Positions 15,823 to 25,306 are shown, numbered from the stretch's first letter. The stretch: 64,000 nucleotides of DNA from Ahrensia sp. (GCA_002698425.1 NZXU01000033.1:1-64000); one strand, 5' to 3'. Translations and numbers: made by a program. Notes: generated by a model not told the origin, from the letters alone.

Positions 15823-16929
15823 ATGACGGCTGTTACGACAGATACCCCGGTTCGTTTGACCGACAGCACGAAATTTCGCGCGTGGGCGGAGGCGGTTGCC
15901 ATTCCCGTCGGCGCGCTTGTCGTTTCTGCGTTGATCTTCTCGATATTCCTGATCTTCCTCGGCAAGTCGCCGGTCGACTATTTCCAGTTGCTCTGGAAGG
16001 GGGGATTCGGAACCTCCTTCTCGATCCAGAACACGCTGCAGCGCGCCGCTCCGCTGATCCTCTGCGGCCTCGCTTTTGCAATCCCGGCCCAGATCGGCCT
16101 GACCATGATCGGCGCAGAAGGGGCCCTCGTGCTGGGCGGCTTTTCCGCCGCGGCCATCGCCATCCCGCTGGTTACCGGCGGGGTGCCGGTCGTTCTGGCC
16201 ATGCCGATCATGGCGCTCTGCGCCATGGCGGTCGGCGGGGCATGGATCGCCATCGTCGGCTGGCTGCGCCATGCGCGTGGGGTCAACGAGACGATCTCCT
16301 CGCTGCTGATGACCTATATCGCCATTGCGATCATGAATTTCTTCGTCGAGGGCGCTCTGCGCGATCCGGGCTCGGCCAACAAGCCGTCGACCATGCCGAT
16401 CGGCAAGGATTACATGGTCGGCTACATCCCCGGCACCGACATCCACTGGGGTCTGGTCGCGGGCATCGTGCTCGCGATCGCCCTGCAGATCCTGATGACG
16501 CGAACCACTTTCGGATTCGCCGCGCGGGTCACAGGTGGCAATGCCCGCGCCGCGCTGGCGCAAGGCCTGCCTGTCGGGCGGCTGATGGTCGCCTGCACGG
16601 CGATCGCCGGCGCCTGCGCCGGGTTGGCGGGCTATTACGAGGTCGCGGCGATCCACGGTCAGGCGAATGCCTCGCTCGTCGCCGGGTACGGTTTCACCGG
16701 CATCCTGATTTCCTTCCTCGCGCGGCATAATCCGATCATGATCCTGCCGGTCGCGGTGATGTTCGGCGCGATCGAGGCGTCCGGCGGCCTGATCCAGCGC
16801 CGCATGGACATGCCGGACGCCACGGCGCTGGTGCTGCAGGGCATCATTTTCGTGGTGCTGCTTACCAGCGAGACGCTCTACGGGCGGTTCGCCATCTTCC
16901 AGCAGAAGGCCGGGGCGGAACGGACATGA
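15823..16929 (+). CDS. ABC transporter permease, BMP/nucleoside type (first)
   Basis: This 368-residue membrane protein is one half of the importer channel, with about nine hydrophobic segments. The segments LILCGLAFAIPAQIGLTMIGAEGALVLGG and VNETISSLLMTYIA are typical of the YufP/RnsC-like permeases paired with BMP binding proteins. The start at 15823 follows GGCGGCAGGCAG; a codon at 15766 would add a proline-rich stretch overlapping a stem-loop. The second permease overlaps its end by 4 bases. Confidence 0.9.
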   Translation: MTAVTTDTPVRLTDSTKFRAWAEAVAIPVGALVVSALIFSIFLIFLGKSPVDYFQLLWKGGFGTSFSIQNTLQRAAPLILCGLAFAIPAQIGLTMIGAEGALVLGGFSAAAIAIPLVTGGVPVVLAMPIMALCAMAVGGAWIAIVGWLRHARGVNETISSLLMTYIAIAIMNFFVEGALRDPGSANKPSTMPIGKDYMVGYIPGTDIHWGLVAGIVLAIALQILMTRTTFGFAARVTGGNARAALAQGLPVGRLMVACTAIAGACAGLAGYYEVAAIHGQANASLVAGYGFTGILISFLARHNPIMILPVAVMFGAIEASGGLIQRRMDMPDATALVLQGIIFVVLLTSETLYGRFAIFQQKAGAERT

Positions 16930-17846
16930 ATGACGGTATTCTGGCCACCATCCTGATCTCGATGCTCGGCGGCGCGATCCGCGTCTCGACACCCTTCATG
17001 TTCGTCGCGCTCGGCGAGACGCTGACCGAGAAATCCGGCCGTATCAATCTGGGGCTGGAGGGCAATCTCGTGCTTGGCGCGATGGTCGCCTACGCGGTCT
17101 CCTATCACACCGGCAATCCCTGGATCGGGGTCATTGCGGCCGGTTTCGCGGGCGTCTTTCTCGGGTCGATGCATGGCATCATCTGCTCGCTGCCGCGGGT
17201 CAACGACATCGCGGTCGGCATTGCGATGATGTCGTTCGGCACCGGCATCGCCTTCTTCTTCGGCAAGCCCTACATCCAGCCATCGGCGCCGCGGCTCGAA
17301 TCGCTGCCGCTCGGCAATTGGAGCGAAAGTTCGTCTCTCCGGCAGGCGCTGGATATCAATCCGCTCTTCTTCGTCGGCATAGTGGTGGCCATCGTGATGT
17401 GGTGGGCGCTCGCCAATTCGCGGTGGGGGCTGATCGTGCGCATGACCGGCGACAGCGAGCCGGCGGCGCGCGCCATGGGCGTGCAACCCTATCAGGTCCG
17501 CATCGCCGCGACGGCGGCCGGCGGTTTCCTCGCCGGGGTCGGCGGGGCGTTTCTGTCGCTCTCCTATCCGGGCAGCTGGAACGAGGGCCTGTCTTCAGGA
17601 CAGGGGCTGATGGCGGTCGCGCTGGTCATCTTCGCGCGCTGGAACCCGCTGCGCTGTATCATCGCGGCGCTGCTTTTCGGCGCGGCCGGCGCGATCGGGC
17701 CGGCGCTGCAATCCGTCGGCATCAGCCAGGGCTACTACTTCTTCAACGCCGCGCCCTACATCCTGACGCTTTTCATCATGATCGCATCGGCGCGGTCATC
17801 TTCCTCGGCGCGCGAGGCGCCGGGCGAATTGTCGATCACAAAATAA
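16926..17846 (+). CDS. ABC transporter permease, BMP/nucleoside type (second)
   Basis: This 306-residue membrane protein is the partner permease (YufQ/RnsD-like). The segment FVALGETLTEKSGRINLGLEG is the conserved cytoplasmic element of this family. Its ATG overlaps the stop of the first permease. Formamidase follows 14 bases later, so the importer and the hydrolases share a transcript. Confidence 0.9.
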   Translation: MNDGILATILISMLGGAIRVSTPFMFVALGETLTEKSGRINLGLEGNLVLGAMVAYAVSYHTGNPWIGVIAAGFAGVFLGSMHGIICSLPRVNDIAVGIAMMSFGTGIAFFFGKPYIQPSAPRLESLPLGNWSESSSLRQALDINPLFFVGIVVAIVMWWALANSRWGLIVRMTGDSEPAARAMGVQPYQVRIAATAAGGFLAGVGGAFLSLSYPGSWNEGLSSGQGLMAVALVIFARWNPLRCIIAALLFGAAGAIGPALQSVGISQGYYFFNAAPYILTLFIMIASARSSSSAREAPGELSITK

Positions 17847-17860
17847 CAGGAGACCGGATC

Positions 17861-18877
17861 GTGAGCGCTCTCGGCGGATTGAACAAGACACCCAACGGCG
17901 TGGTCATCGGGCTCGTGCAGCTGCAGTTGCCGGTCGTGGAGACGCCGGCCGATCTTGCGGCCCAGACCGAAAAGATCGTCGTCATGGTCGGCAAGGCGCG
18001 CCGGAACATGGGCACGATGGATCTCGTCGTTTTCCCGGAATATTCGCTGCACGGCCTGTCGATGGACATCAATCCGGAGATCATGTGCTCGATCGACGGG
18101 CCGGAGGTCGCCGCCTTCAAGCAGGCCTGCAAGGACAATGCGATCTGGGGCTGTTTCTCCATCATGGAGCGCAATCCCGGCGGCATGCCGTATAATTCCG
18201 GCATCGTCATCGACGATCAGGGCGAACTGAAACTCTATTACCGCAAGCTGCATCCCTGGGTGCCGGTCGAGCCTTGGGAGCCGGGCGATCTCGGCATACC
18301 GGTGATCGACGGGCCGAAAGGCTGCAAGCTGGCGCTGATCATCTGCCATGACGGGATGTTCCCCGAGATGGCGCGGGAATGCGCCTACAAGGGCGCCGAG
18401 ATCATGCTGCGCACGGCTGGCTATACCGCGCCGATCCGCGAGAGCTGGCGCTTCACCAACCAGGCGAATGCGTTCCAGAACCTCATGGTGACGGCCAATG
18501 TGTGCATGTGCGGCTCGGACGGCACCTTCGATTCCATGGGCGAGGGGATGATCGTCAATTTCGACGGCACGGTCATCGCGCACGGCACCACCGGCCGCGC
18601 GGACGAGATCATCACAGCCGAGGTGCGGCCAGATCTGGTGCGCGAGGCGCGCAAATACTGGTCGGTCGAAAACAACATCTACCAGTTCGGCCATCGCGGT
18701 TATGTCGCGGTGAAGGGCGGCGCGCAGGACTGCCCCTACACCTTCATGCAGGACATGGTGGCCGGGACATACAAGCTGCCATGGGAGGACGAGGTGGTCT
18801 ACACGGACGGCACATCCTGCGGTTTCCCGAAGCCCGAACGCCTGTTTGGCGAAAAGGCGCGCGAGGCGGCGGAGTAG
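17861..18877 (+). CDS. amiF: Formamidase
   Basis: This 338-residue nitrilase-family amidase hydrolyses formamide to formate and ammonia. The Glu-Lys-Cys triad appears as Glu60 (VFPEYS), Lys129 (YYRKLHPW) and Cys162 (ICHDGMFPE). The N-terminus LGGLNKTPNGVVIGLVQLQ is typical of AmiF and sets the GTG start at 17861, which has AACAGGAGACC upstream. Aliphatic amidase is the close alternative, but the start and the length favour formamidase. The formate could be used by the formate dehydrogenase at 41562-47514. Confidence 0.87.
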   Translation: MSALGGLNKTPNGVVIGLVQLQLPVVETPADLAAQTEKIVVMVGKARRNMGTMDLVVFPEYSLHGLSMDINPEIMCSIDGPEVAAFKQACKDNAIWGCFSIMERNPGGMPYNSGIVIDDQGELKLYYRKLHPWVPVEPWEPGDLGIPVIDGPKGCKLALIICHDGMFPEMARECAYKGAEIMLRTAGYTAPIRESWRFTNQANAFQNLMVTANVCMCGSDGTFDSMGEGMIVNFDGTVIAHGTTGRADEIITAEVRPDLVREARKYWSVENNIYQFGHRGYVAVKGGAQDCPYTFMQDMVAGTYKLPWEDEVVYTDGTSCGFPKPERLFGEKAREAAE

Positions 18878-18881
18878 CTCC

Positions 18882-19613
18882 ATGGACAAGCTCGGCGACG
18901 AACGGATCGAAGCGGCCCTGGTGGCCAACGCCCGCACGGTGGATGCCGATCCCTATCCCTGGCCGTTCGACGGCGATCTGCGGCCGGAGAACACCGCCAT
19001 CGTGGTAATCGACATGCAGACCGACTTCTGCGCGCCGGGCGGCTATGTCGACTCGATGGGCTACGACCTCTCCCTGACGCGGGCTCCGATCGAACCGATC
19101 GCGAAACTGCTCGAGGCGGTGCGGGTGAAGGGCTTCACGGTCATTCATACGCGCGAGGGGCACAAGCCGGATCTCTCGGACCTGCCGGCCAACAAGCGCT
19201 GGCGCTCGCAGCGCATCGGCGCGGGCATCGGCGACCAGGGCCCTTGCGGGCGTATCCTGGTGCGCGGCGAGCCCGGCTGGGAGATCATCCCGGAACTGCA
19301 GCCGGTGGCCGGCGAGCCGATCATCGACAAGCCGGGCAAGGGGTCGTTCCTCGCCACCGATTTCGATCTCGTCCTGCAAACCAAGGGTATCCGCAACATC
19401 GTGCTGACAGGCGTGACCACCGATGTCTGCGTCCACACGACGATGCGCGACGCGAATGACCGCGGCTATGAGTGCCTGCTGCTCTCGGACTGCACGGCGG
19501 CGACGAAATATGAAAACCATCTCGCCGCGCTCGACATGATCAAGATGCAGGGCGGCGTCTTCGGCGCGGTCGCGACGAGCGAGCAGTTCATCGAAGTCGT
19601 GGAGACGCTGTGA
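18882..19613 (+). CDS. biuH: Biuret amidohydrolase-like cysteine hydrolase
   Basis: This 243-residue isochorismatase-fold enzyme probably cleaves biuret to allophanate and ammonia. The catalytic triad is Asp44 (VVIDMQTDF), Lys150 (IIDKPGKGSF) and Cys183 (TTDVCVHTT). Compared from memory with Rhizobium BiuH (Asp36, Lys142, Cys175), all three shift by the same eight residues, and DADPYPWP, LPANKRWRSQRIGAG and GPCGRIL agree closely. Ureidoacrylate hydrolase (RutB) is the main alternative, but no rut genes are nearby. The ATP-binding gene of the importer follows immediately, and allophanate hydrolase is at 25267. Confidence 0.82.
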   Translation: MDKLGDERIEAALVANARTVDADPYPWPFDGDLRPENTAIVVIDMQTDFCAPGGYVDSMGYDLSLTRAPIEPIAKLLEAVRVKGFTVIHTREGHKPDLSDLPANKRWRSQRIGAGIGDQGPCGRILVRGEPGWEIIPELQPVAGEPIIDKPGKGSFLATDFDLVLQTKGIRNIVLTGVTTDVCVHTTMRDANDRGYECLLLSDCTAATKYENHLAALDMIKMQGGVFGAVATSEQFIEVVETL

Positions 19614-21163
19614 TGGATACCGCGGTTCTTGCCCCCGAAGCGCCGGCGAAAGCGAAGCGCGCCATCGGTATCGAGACGGTCGGCATGTCGAAAATCTTCG
19701 GCTCGCTGGTGGCGCTGGACGACGTATCGATCAAGGTGAAGCCCGGCGAGTTCCATGCGCTTCTCGGGGAAAACGGCGCCGGCAAGTCGACGCTGGTCAA
19801 GTGCATCATGGGCTTTTACCAGCCCACCCACGGACAATTGGTGATCAACGGCCACGAGACGCCGATCCGCCATCCGCAGGATGCGCGCGCGGCCGGGATC
19901 GGCATGGTCTACCAGCATTTCACGCTGGTGCCCTGCCTGACGGCGGCCGAGAACATGGTGATCTCCAGGGCCAACGTGCCGGCGGTGATCGACTGGAAGA
20001 AGGAGATCGGCGAGCTCGAGGCTTTCATGGATCGCATGCCGTTCCGCGTGCCGCTGACCGAACCGGTGGCGACCTTGTCCGCGGGCGAGAAGCAGAAGCT
20101 CGAAATCCTCAAGCAGCTCTATCTCGACCAGCATTTCCTGATCCTCGACGAGCCGACTTCGGTGCTGACGCCGGGCGAGGCGGACGAGGTGCTCGGCCTG
20201 CTGCACGACATGGCGCGGGCCGGCGATATCACCGTGCTGATGATCACCCACAAGTTCCGCGAGGTGACGGCGTTCACCGATAATGTCTCGGTGCTCAGGC
20301 GCGGCCAATATGCCGGCGGCGGCAAGGTCGGCGACTTGTCGACCGCCGAGATGTCGCGGATGATGATCGGCGAGGCCGAGATCCGCAAAAGCGCCGAACG
20401 TATCGCCGATGTCGAGAGTTCGGTGGAACTCGAGCTGGCCGGCATCGTCGTCAAGGACGAAGAGGGCATGGCGGCTGTCGACGGGCTCAATCTCAAGATC
20501 GGGGGCGGCGAGATCGTCGGCATTGCCGGCGTGTCCGGCAACGGCCAGTCCGAACTGGTCGAGGCCCTGTCTGGGCAGCGGCCGATCGACAATGGCGGCG
20601 TGTTCATCAATGGCAAGGAATTCGACTGTTCCCGGTCGGGCTACGATCTCTTCAAGGTGTTCGGCTTGCCGGAAGAGCCGTTGCGCAACGCCGCCGTGCC
20701 GCGCATGAGCGTCGCCGAGAACATTGCGTTCCGCACCTTCGACAAGGCGCCGGAAGCCAATCTGGGATGGTGGCTGAAGCCCGCCGTGATGAAGAGCCGC
20801 GCGGCCGGGCTGATCGAACGCTACCGTGTGAAAACCCCCTCGACGGATACGCCCATCGAGAACCTGTCGGGCGGCAATGTGCAGCGGGCGATCCTGGCGC
20901 GTGAACTCTCCCACGACGTGAAAGTCCTGATCGTCGCCAATCCCTGTTTCGGGCTGGATTTCGCCTCCGTCGCCGAGATCCGGGCGCAGATCATCGACCA
21001 GCGCAACAATGGCGCGGCGGTTTTGCTGGTTTCCGAGGATCTCGACGAAATCCTCGAACTGTCGGATCGCGTCGCGGTCATTTCGGAAGGCAAGATCACC
21101 TATGTTTCGCCGATCGGCGAGACGGACCGCAACACGATCGGTACTTACATGGCGGGGCATTGA
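19613..21163 (+). CDS. ABC transporter ATP-binding protein, duplicated cassette (BMP type)
   Basis: This 516-residue protein has two fused ABC domains. The first (about residues 20-250) has Walker [10 protein letters not shown], signature [11 protein letters not shown] and Walker [12 protein letters not shown]. The second has the signature [11 protein letters not shown], but its P-loop is degenerate (GVSGNGQSE), as is normal for sugar and nucleoside importers. It powers the permeases encoded at 15823-17846. The ATG at 19613 overlaps the end of the biuret hydrolase gene; a GTG one codon earlier is also possible. Confidence 0.9.
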   Translation: MDTAVLAPEAPAKAKRAIGIETVGMSKIFGSLVALDDVSIKVKPGEFHALLGENGAGKSTLVKCIMGFYQPTHGQLVINGHETPIRHPQDARAAGIGMVYQHFTLVPCLTAAENMVISRANVPAVIDWKKEIGELEAFMDRMPFRVPLTEPVATLSAGEKQKLEILKQLYLDQHFLILDEPTSVLTPGEADEVLGLLHDMARAGDITVLMITHKFREVTAFTDNVSVLRRGQYAGGGKVGDLSTAEMSRMMIGEAEIRKSAERIADVESSVELELAGIVVKDEEGMAAVDGLNLKIGGGEIVGIAGVSGNGQSELVEALSGQRPIDNGGVFINGKEFDCSRSGYDLFKVFGLPEEPLRNAAVPRMSVAENIAFRTFDKAPEANLGWWLKPAVMKSRAAGLIERYRVKTPSTDTPIENLSGGNVQRAILARELSHDVKVLIVANPCFGLDFASVAEIRAQIIDQRNNGAAVLLVSEDLDEILELSDRVAVISEGKITYVSPIGETDRNTIGTYMAGH

Positions 21164-21164
21164 G

Positions 21165-21845
21165 ATGGTGAGCGTCAAGGCAAGGCCTTACGACTACGCG
21201 CTGGAGCCCGGCAAGACCGCGCTGGTCGTCATCGACATGCAGCGCGATTTCATCGAGCGCGGCGGCTTCGGCGACGCGCTGGGCAACGACGTATCGCGGC
21301 TCGAGGCGATCATCCCGGCGACGGCGAAGCTGATCGGACTGTTCCGGGAGAGGGGCTGGCCGATCGTGCACACGCGCGAGGCGCACAAGCCGGATCTCTC
21401 CGATTGCCCGCCGTCGAAGATCTGCCGGGGCAGCGCATCGGTGCGGATCGGCGAGGAAGGCCCGATGGGCCGGCTTCTGGTGACCGGAGAGCCCGGCAAC
21501 CAGATCGTGCCGGAACTGGCGGCGCAGGACGGCGAGATCGTCGTGGACAAGCCGGGCAAGGGCATGTTCTGGGCGACCCGTCTGCATGAACGGCTGCAGG
21601 GGCTCGGCATCACCCATCTCGTTTTTGCCGGGGTGACGACGGAGGTCTGCGTGCAGACATCGATGCGCGAAGCGAATGATCGCGGCTATGAATGCCTCCT
21701 TATCGATGAGGCGACGGAGAGCTATTTTCCCGAGTTCAAGGCGTCGACAATCGAGATGATCGTGGCGCAGGGCGGCATCGTCGGCTGGGTCGCCTCGCTG
21801 GACGATCTCGCCTTGGCGCTGGAAGGCGTGGAGGCGGCGGCGTGA
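21165..21845 (+). CDS. Second isochorismatase-fold cysteine hydrolase, possible triuret or ureide hydrolase
   Basis: This 226-residue enzyme has the same fold and triad as the upstream biuret hydrolase: Asp24 (VVIDMQRDF), Lys129 ([10 protein letters not shown]) and Cys162 (TTEVCVQTS). The substrate-side segments differ ([19 protein letters not shown] against LPANKRWRSQRIGAG), so it should take another substrate. Triuret hydrolase is attractive, since triuret is an oxidation product of urate and would yield biuret, but this is inference. It overlaps the next gene by 4 bases. Confidence 0.75.
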   Translation: MVSVKARPYDYALEPGKTALVVIDMQRDFIERGGFGDALGNDVSRLEAIIPATAKLIGLFRERGWPIVHTREAHKPDLSDCPPSKICRGSASVRIGEEGPMGRLLVTGEPGNQIVPELAAQDGEIVVDKPGKGMFWATRLHERLQGLGITHLVFAGVTTEVCVQTSMREANDRGYECLLIDEATESYFPEFKASTIEMIVAQGGIVGWVASLDDLALALEGVEAAA

Positions 21846-22030
21846 TCGGCGAGGCATTCGACGCCGGGAAACTGATCGACTCGATGGCCGAGTTCCTTGG
21901 TCTGCCGGTCGAGGAGGAATACCGGCCGGGGATCGCCGGGCACCTCGTCGTCGCGCATCGCATTGCCCAGGATGTCCTGGCCTTCGAGACATCCGACGAG
22001 ACCGAACCGGCGCCGGTCTTCGAACCATGA
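21842..22030 (+). CDS. AtzG/HpxX-like small subunit (DUF4089)
   Basis: This 62-residue protein, [20 protein letters not shown] at its start, has the size and AAxxLxLP-type helix pattern of AtzG/HpxX. Those small proteins bind and complete the active site of AtzE-type amidases. It uses a GTG start that overlaps the previous stop, and its own stop overlaps the start of the amidase gene. That coupling supports a one-to-one complex with the amidase. Confidence 0.8.
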   Translation: MIGEAFDAGKLIDSMAEFLGLPVEEEYRPGIAGHLVVAHRIAQDVLAFETSDETEPAPVFEP

Positions 22031-23433
22031 ATCCGCTGACAGACATGACTGGCGCGCAAATCGCCGCAGCGGTGAAGGCTGGCAAGCTGAAGGCGTGGAG
22101 CGTCACGGAAGCTGCGCTGGCGCGGACCGAAAAGCTGAATCCTGTCCTGAACGGCTTCACTTCGATCACCTCTCAACGCGCGCTCGCAAAGGCCGACGCG
22201 GTGGACGCCGATATCGCGGCGGGTCGCGATCCGGGGCCACTTGCCGGTGTGCCTTTCGCGGTCAAGAACCTGTTCGACGTCAAGGGCCTGCCGACGCTGG
22301 CTGGCTCGAAGATCAACCGCGATTTGCCGCCGGCCGGGGACGACGCGGCCTTGGTGAAGCGGATGGAGGCGGCCGGCGCGGTGCTGACAGGCGCCCTCAA
22401 TATGGGCGAATATGCTTATGATTTTACAGGGCAAAACGCCCATGACGGCGCCTCGCGCAATCCGCATGATCCGGAACACATGTCCGGCGGTTCGTCGGGC
22501 GGATCGGGAACGGCGACGGCCGCCGGCATGGCGTCGATCACGCTCGGATCGGACACCAATGGCTCGATCCGCGTGCCGTCCTCGTTCTGCGGCCTGTTCG
22601 GCCTGAAGCCGACCTATGGCCGGCTATCGCGTGCAGGGACCTTTCCCTTCGTCTCCAGCCTCGACCATCTCGGGCCGATCGCGCGATCGACGGCGGATCT
22701 GGCGCTCGCCTATGACGCCATGCAGGGGCCTGACCCGGACGATCCGGGTTGCGCCGGCCGGCCGGCCGAGCCGACGTTGGTGGAGCTTGGCAGGGGCATC
22801 GGCGGGCTGAGGATCGCAAGGGCCGGCGGGTATTTCGCGCGCGGCGCCATGCCGGAGGCATTCGAGGCGGTCGACCGGATCGCCAGGGCTGTCGGTACGG
22901 ACATGATCGTGGACATTCCCGACGCGAAGGCGGCCCGCGGCGCGGCCTACCTGATCACGATGGCGGAGGGCGCGTCGCTGCATCTGGACCGGTTGAAGAC
23001 CCGCCACGCCGACTACGATCCCGATGTGCGCGACCGGCTGATCGCCGGCGCGATGATCCCGGGCGCTTGGGTGACGAAGGCGCAGAAACTGCGCCGCGTC
23101 TATCATGACGCGGTGTTGAAGCTGTTCGAGACGGTCGACGTGATCCTCGCTCCGGCGACGCCGTGCCGGGCCCCGCGGATCGGGCAGCAGACCATGGTGC
23201 TCGACGGCGTCGAGATGCCGGTGCGGCCGAATATCGGGATATTCACGCAGCCGATCTCCTTCATCGGCCTTCCGGTCGTTTCCGTGCCGGTCTGGACTGA
23301 AGGCGAGGCGCTGCCGATCGGCGTGCAACTGATTGCCGCGCCATGGCGCGAGGACTTTGTCCTGCGGCTGGCGCATCATCTGGAGACGGCAGGCGTGGTG
23401 TCCGCGCCTGTCGCAAACGTGCAGGAGAAGTGA
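22027..23433 (+). CDS. AtzE/HpxY-like amidase (1-carboxybiuret hydrolase family)
   Basis: This 468-residue amidase-signature enzyme has the Ser-Ser-Lys elements: Lys80 (FAVKNLFDVKG), the MSGGSSGGSG loop and the nucleophile region GSDTNGSIRVPSSFCG. With the AtzG-like protein it resembles AtzEG, which removes ammonia from 1-carboxybiuret to give 1,3-dicarboxyurea, and HpxXY of oxalurate catabolism. Which ureide it uses here is not settled by sequence. No cyanuric acid hydrolase is in the window, so a triazine route is not supported. Confidence 0.82.
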   Translation: MNPLTDMTGAQIAAAVKAGKLKAWSVTEAALARTEKLNPVLNGFTSITSQRALAKADAVDADIAAGRDPGPLAGVPFAVKNLFDVKGLPTLAGSKINRDLPPAGDDAALVKRMEAAGAVLTGALNMGEYAYDFTGQNAHDGASRNPHDPEHMSGGSSGGSGTATAAGMASITLGSDTNGSIRVPSSFCGLFGLKPTYGRLSRAGTFPFVSSLDHLGPIARSTADLALAYDAMQGPDPDDPGCAGRPAEPTLVELGRGIGGLRIARAGGYFARGAMPEAFEAVDRIARAVGTDMIVDIPDAKAARGAAYLITMAEGASLHLDRLKTRHADYDPDVRDRLIAGAMIPGAWVTKAQKLRRVYHDAVLKLFETVDVILAPATPCRAPRIGQQTMVLDGVEMPVRPNIGIFTQPISFIGLPVVSVPVWTEGEALPIGVQLIAAPWREDFVLRLAHHLETAGVVSAPVANVQEK

Positions 23434-23435
23434 CG

Positions 23436-24197
23436 ATGGAAAAGGCCGGACGCTGGGCAGGACGCAACACGAACAAGGATGCGCTGCGCAGCCGAATCTG
23501 GGAGACGCTCGATTCCGGCGGCATGGCGATGGGGCCGACATGGAGCCACATCCCGAATTTCATCGGCGCGGATCAGGCGGCCTGGCACCTGGCCCAGACC
23601 GACGCGTGGAAGCGCGCCAAGGTGGTCAAGTGCAATCCCGACCCGCCGCAAATCCCGGTTCGCCTGCGCGCGCTCTACGAGGGCAAGATGCTCTATGCGC
23701 CTGTGCCCTATCTCACCAAGGAGTTCCCCTATCTGAAAATCGATCCCGTCAAGCTGCAGGAAAAGGGTATTTCCTTCGAACTGGCGGCGACTTCGGGCGG
23801 CTATCTGATGTATGGCGAGAGGGTCGATTTCGAGGATGTCGAGCCGCTCGATTTCTGCGTCGTCGGCTCGGTCGGGGTCAGCCGCACTGGCGGCCGAACC
23901 GGCAAGGGCGCGGGCTTCGCGGACCTGGAGACGGGCATCTTCCGTGAGCTTGGCATCATCGGGCCGGACACGCCGATGGCGACGACGATCCATTCCTCGC
24001 AACTGGTCGGCGACGACGAAATCTTTATGATGGCGCATGATTCTCCGCTCGATTTCGTGGCGACCGAAGAGGAACTGATCGTGACCAACAATTCGATGCC
24101 GCGGCCGAAGGGCGTCGCCTGGGAGTTCGTCCAGGAAGACCAGTTCGAGACCATCCCGTTCCTGAAATCACTGCGCGACAGGATGGAGACGCGATAG
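23436..24197 (+). CDS. 5-formyltetrahydrofolate cyclo-ligase-family paralogue
   Basis: This 253-residue protein starts like cyclo-ligases, with a basic KDALRSRIWETL helix. In place of the usual GRGGGYYDR nucleotide loop it has RTGKGAGFADLE, as in the MTHFSD-like paralogues. True 5-formyl-THF cyclo-ligase converts 5-formyl-THF to 5,10-methenyl-THF with ATP, but this branch is not assured to do that. It starts 2 bases after the amidase gene behind AGGAGAAG and sits between the AtzE-like and AtzH-like genes. It may handle a formylated or ring-opened intermediate. Confidence 0.72.
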   Translation: MEKAGRWAGRNTNKDALRSRIWETLDSGGMAMGPTWSHIPNFIGADQAAWHLAQTDAWKRAKVVKCNPDPPQIPVRLRALYEGKMLYAPVPYLTKEFPYLKIDPVKLQEKGISFELAATSGGYLMYGERVDFEDVEPLDFCVVGSVGVSRTGGRTGKGAGFADLETGIFRELGIIGPDTPMATTIHSSQLVGDDEIFMMAHDSPLDFVATEEELIVTNNSMPRPKGVAWEFVQEDQFETIPFLKSLRDRMETR

Positions 24198-24200
24198 TCG

Positions 24201-24587
24201 ATGGTCGTCAACGATCCCGAGACGCTGGCCGAGGTCGAGGCCGTTTTCGAGCGCTATGAAACGGCGCTGGTGACCAACGATGTCGAGACGCTGGACGAGT
24301 TATTCTGGCAGGACGAGCGCACCATCCGCTACGGCGGCGGCGAGAATCTCTACGGCGTCGCGGAGATCCTCGCCTTCCGCAAGGGCCGTTCGGCGGCCGG
24401 GCTGGAGCGGGATCTCGACCGCACGGTGATCACGAGTTTCGGCACGGATTTCGCCACTGCCTCGACGCTTTTTCGCCGCGACGGGGCGCCCGGCAAGGTC
24501 GGCCGGCAGATGCAAAGCTGGGTGCGCATGGAAGACGGCTGGCGGGTCGTCGCGGCCCATGTCTCCATCATCGACGAAGCGTCATGA
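24201..24587 (+). CDS. HpxZ/AtzH-like ureide catabolism protein (SnoaL-like fold)
   Basis: This 128-residue protein has the NTF2/SnoaL-like pattern (LAEVEAVFERYETALVTND, ending SWVRMEDGWRVVAAHVS). It matches the DUF3225 family of HpxZ and AtzH. AtzH has been assigned to decarboxylation of 1,3-dicarboxyurea to allophanate, while HpxZ lies in oxalurate operons. Either role fits a place behind the amidase and before allophanate hydrolase. It overlaps the GntR gene by 4 bases. Confidence 0.8.
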   Translation: MVVNDPETLAEVEAVFERYETALVTNDVETLDELFWQDERTIRYGGGENLYGVAEILAFRKGRSAAGLERDLDRTVITSFGTDFATASTLFRRDGAPGKVGRQMQSWVRMEDGWRVVAAHVSIIDEAS

Positions 24588-25306
24588 GCGAGGCCGGGAA
24601 ACGGCTCCCCGCGTCCTCCGTTCAGCCGGCGCGCACTTCGGTGGACGCGATCCGTCTCGAGATCGCGCGGCGCATCGTCACCGGCGAACTCGAGCCGGGC
24701 ACGCCGCTCGACGAGAGCGGACTGGCGGGTGAGTTCGGTGTCTCGCGCACGCCGGTGCGCGAAGCCCTGCGGCAACTGGCCTCTTCGGGACTGGTGCAGC
24801 AGAGGCCGCACCGCCGTACGGTCGTTACCAAGCCGAGCGACAAGGCGCTGTCGGACATGTTCGACGTCATGGCCTATCTGGAAGGGCTGTGCGCGGGGAT
24901 TTGCGCCAAGGTGATGCCGCCTGCCGAGCGCAAGGCGCTGGAGGATCTGCACGCCCAGATGGGCGCGCTGATGCGGGCCGGCGATTCCCAGGGCTATGCG
25001 CAGGCAAACGAATATTTCCACAACGCCATCTATGACGGCACGCAGAACGCCTATCTGATCGAGATCACCTTCTCGACGCGGATGCGGCTGCAGCCTTTCC
25101 GCCGCGCCCAGTTCGACACGCTGGGCCGGCTTGCAGCCTCGCATACCGAACACACCGAGGTGGTGGAGGCGATCCTGCGCGGCGACCGTCGCGGTGCGGA
25201 AGAGGCGATGCGCGCGCATATCGGCCTTGTCGAGGAGGCCTGGCACGAATATGCCGGCGACGTGCCTCAGGACGCTTCGGCCATGAAGCTTCGCCAGGAA
25301 CCGTAG
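24584..25306 (+). CDS. GntR-family regulator (FCD domain) of the ureide genes
   Basis: This 240-residue regulator has an N-terminal winged helix (GTPLDESGLAGEFGVSRTPVREALRQLA, about residues 42-70) and an all-helical FadR-C/FCD ligand domain. It is the last gene of the plus-strand ureide operon and probably senses an intermediate of that pathway. Its final 40 bases overlap the end of the converging allophanate hydrolase gene. Confidence 0.9.
   Translation: MSEAGKRLPASSVQPARTSVDAIRLEIARRIVTGELEPGTPLDESGLAGEFGVSRTPVREALRQLASSGLVQQRPHRRTVVTKPSDKALSDMFDVMAYLEGLCAGICAKVMPPAERKALEDLHAQMGALMRAGDSQGYAQANEYFHNAIYDGTQNAYLIEITFSTRMRLQPFRRAQFDTLGRLAASHTEHTEVVEAILRGDRRGAEEAMRAHIGLVEEAWHEYAGDVPQDASAMKLRQEP

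Noticed and set aside
18882..21845. RutB-type ureidoacrylate hydrolase for pyrimidine breakdown
   Set aside because: No rutA, rutC, rutD, rutF or rutG is nearby, and the first enzyme follows the biuret hydrolase pattern more closely.
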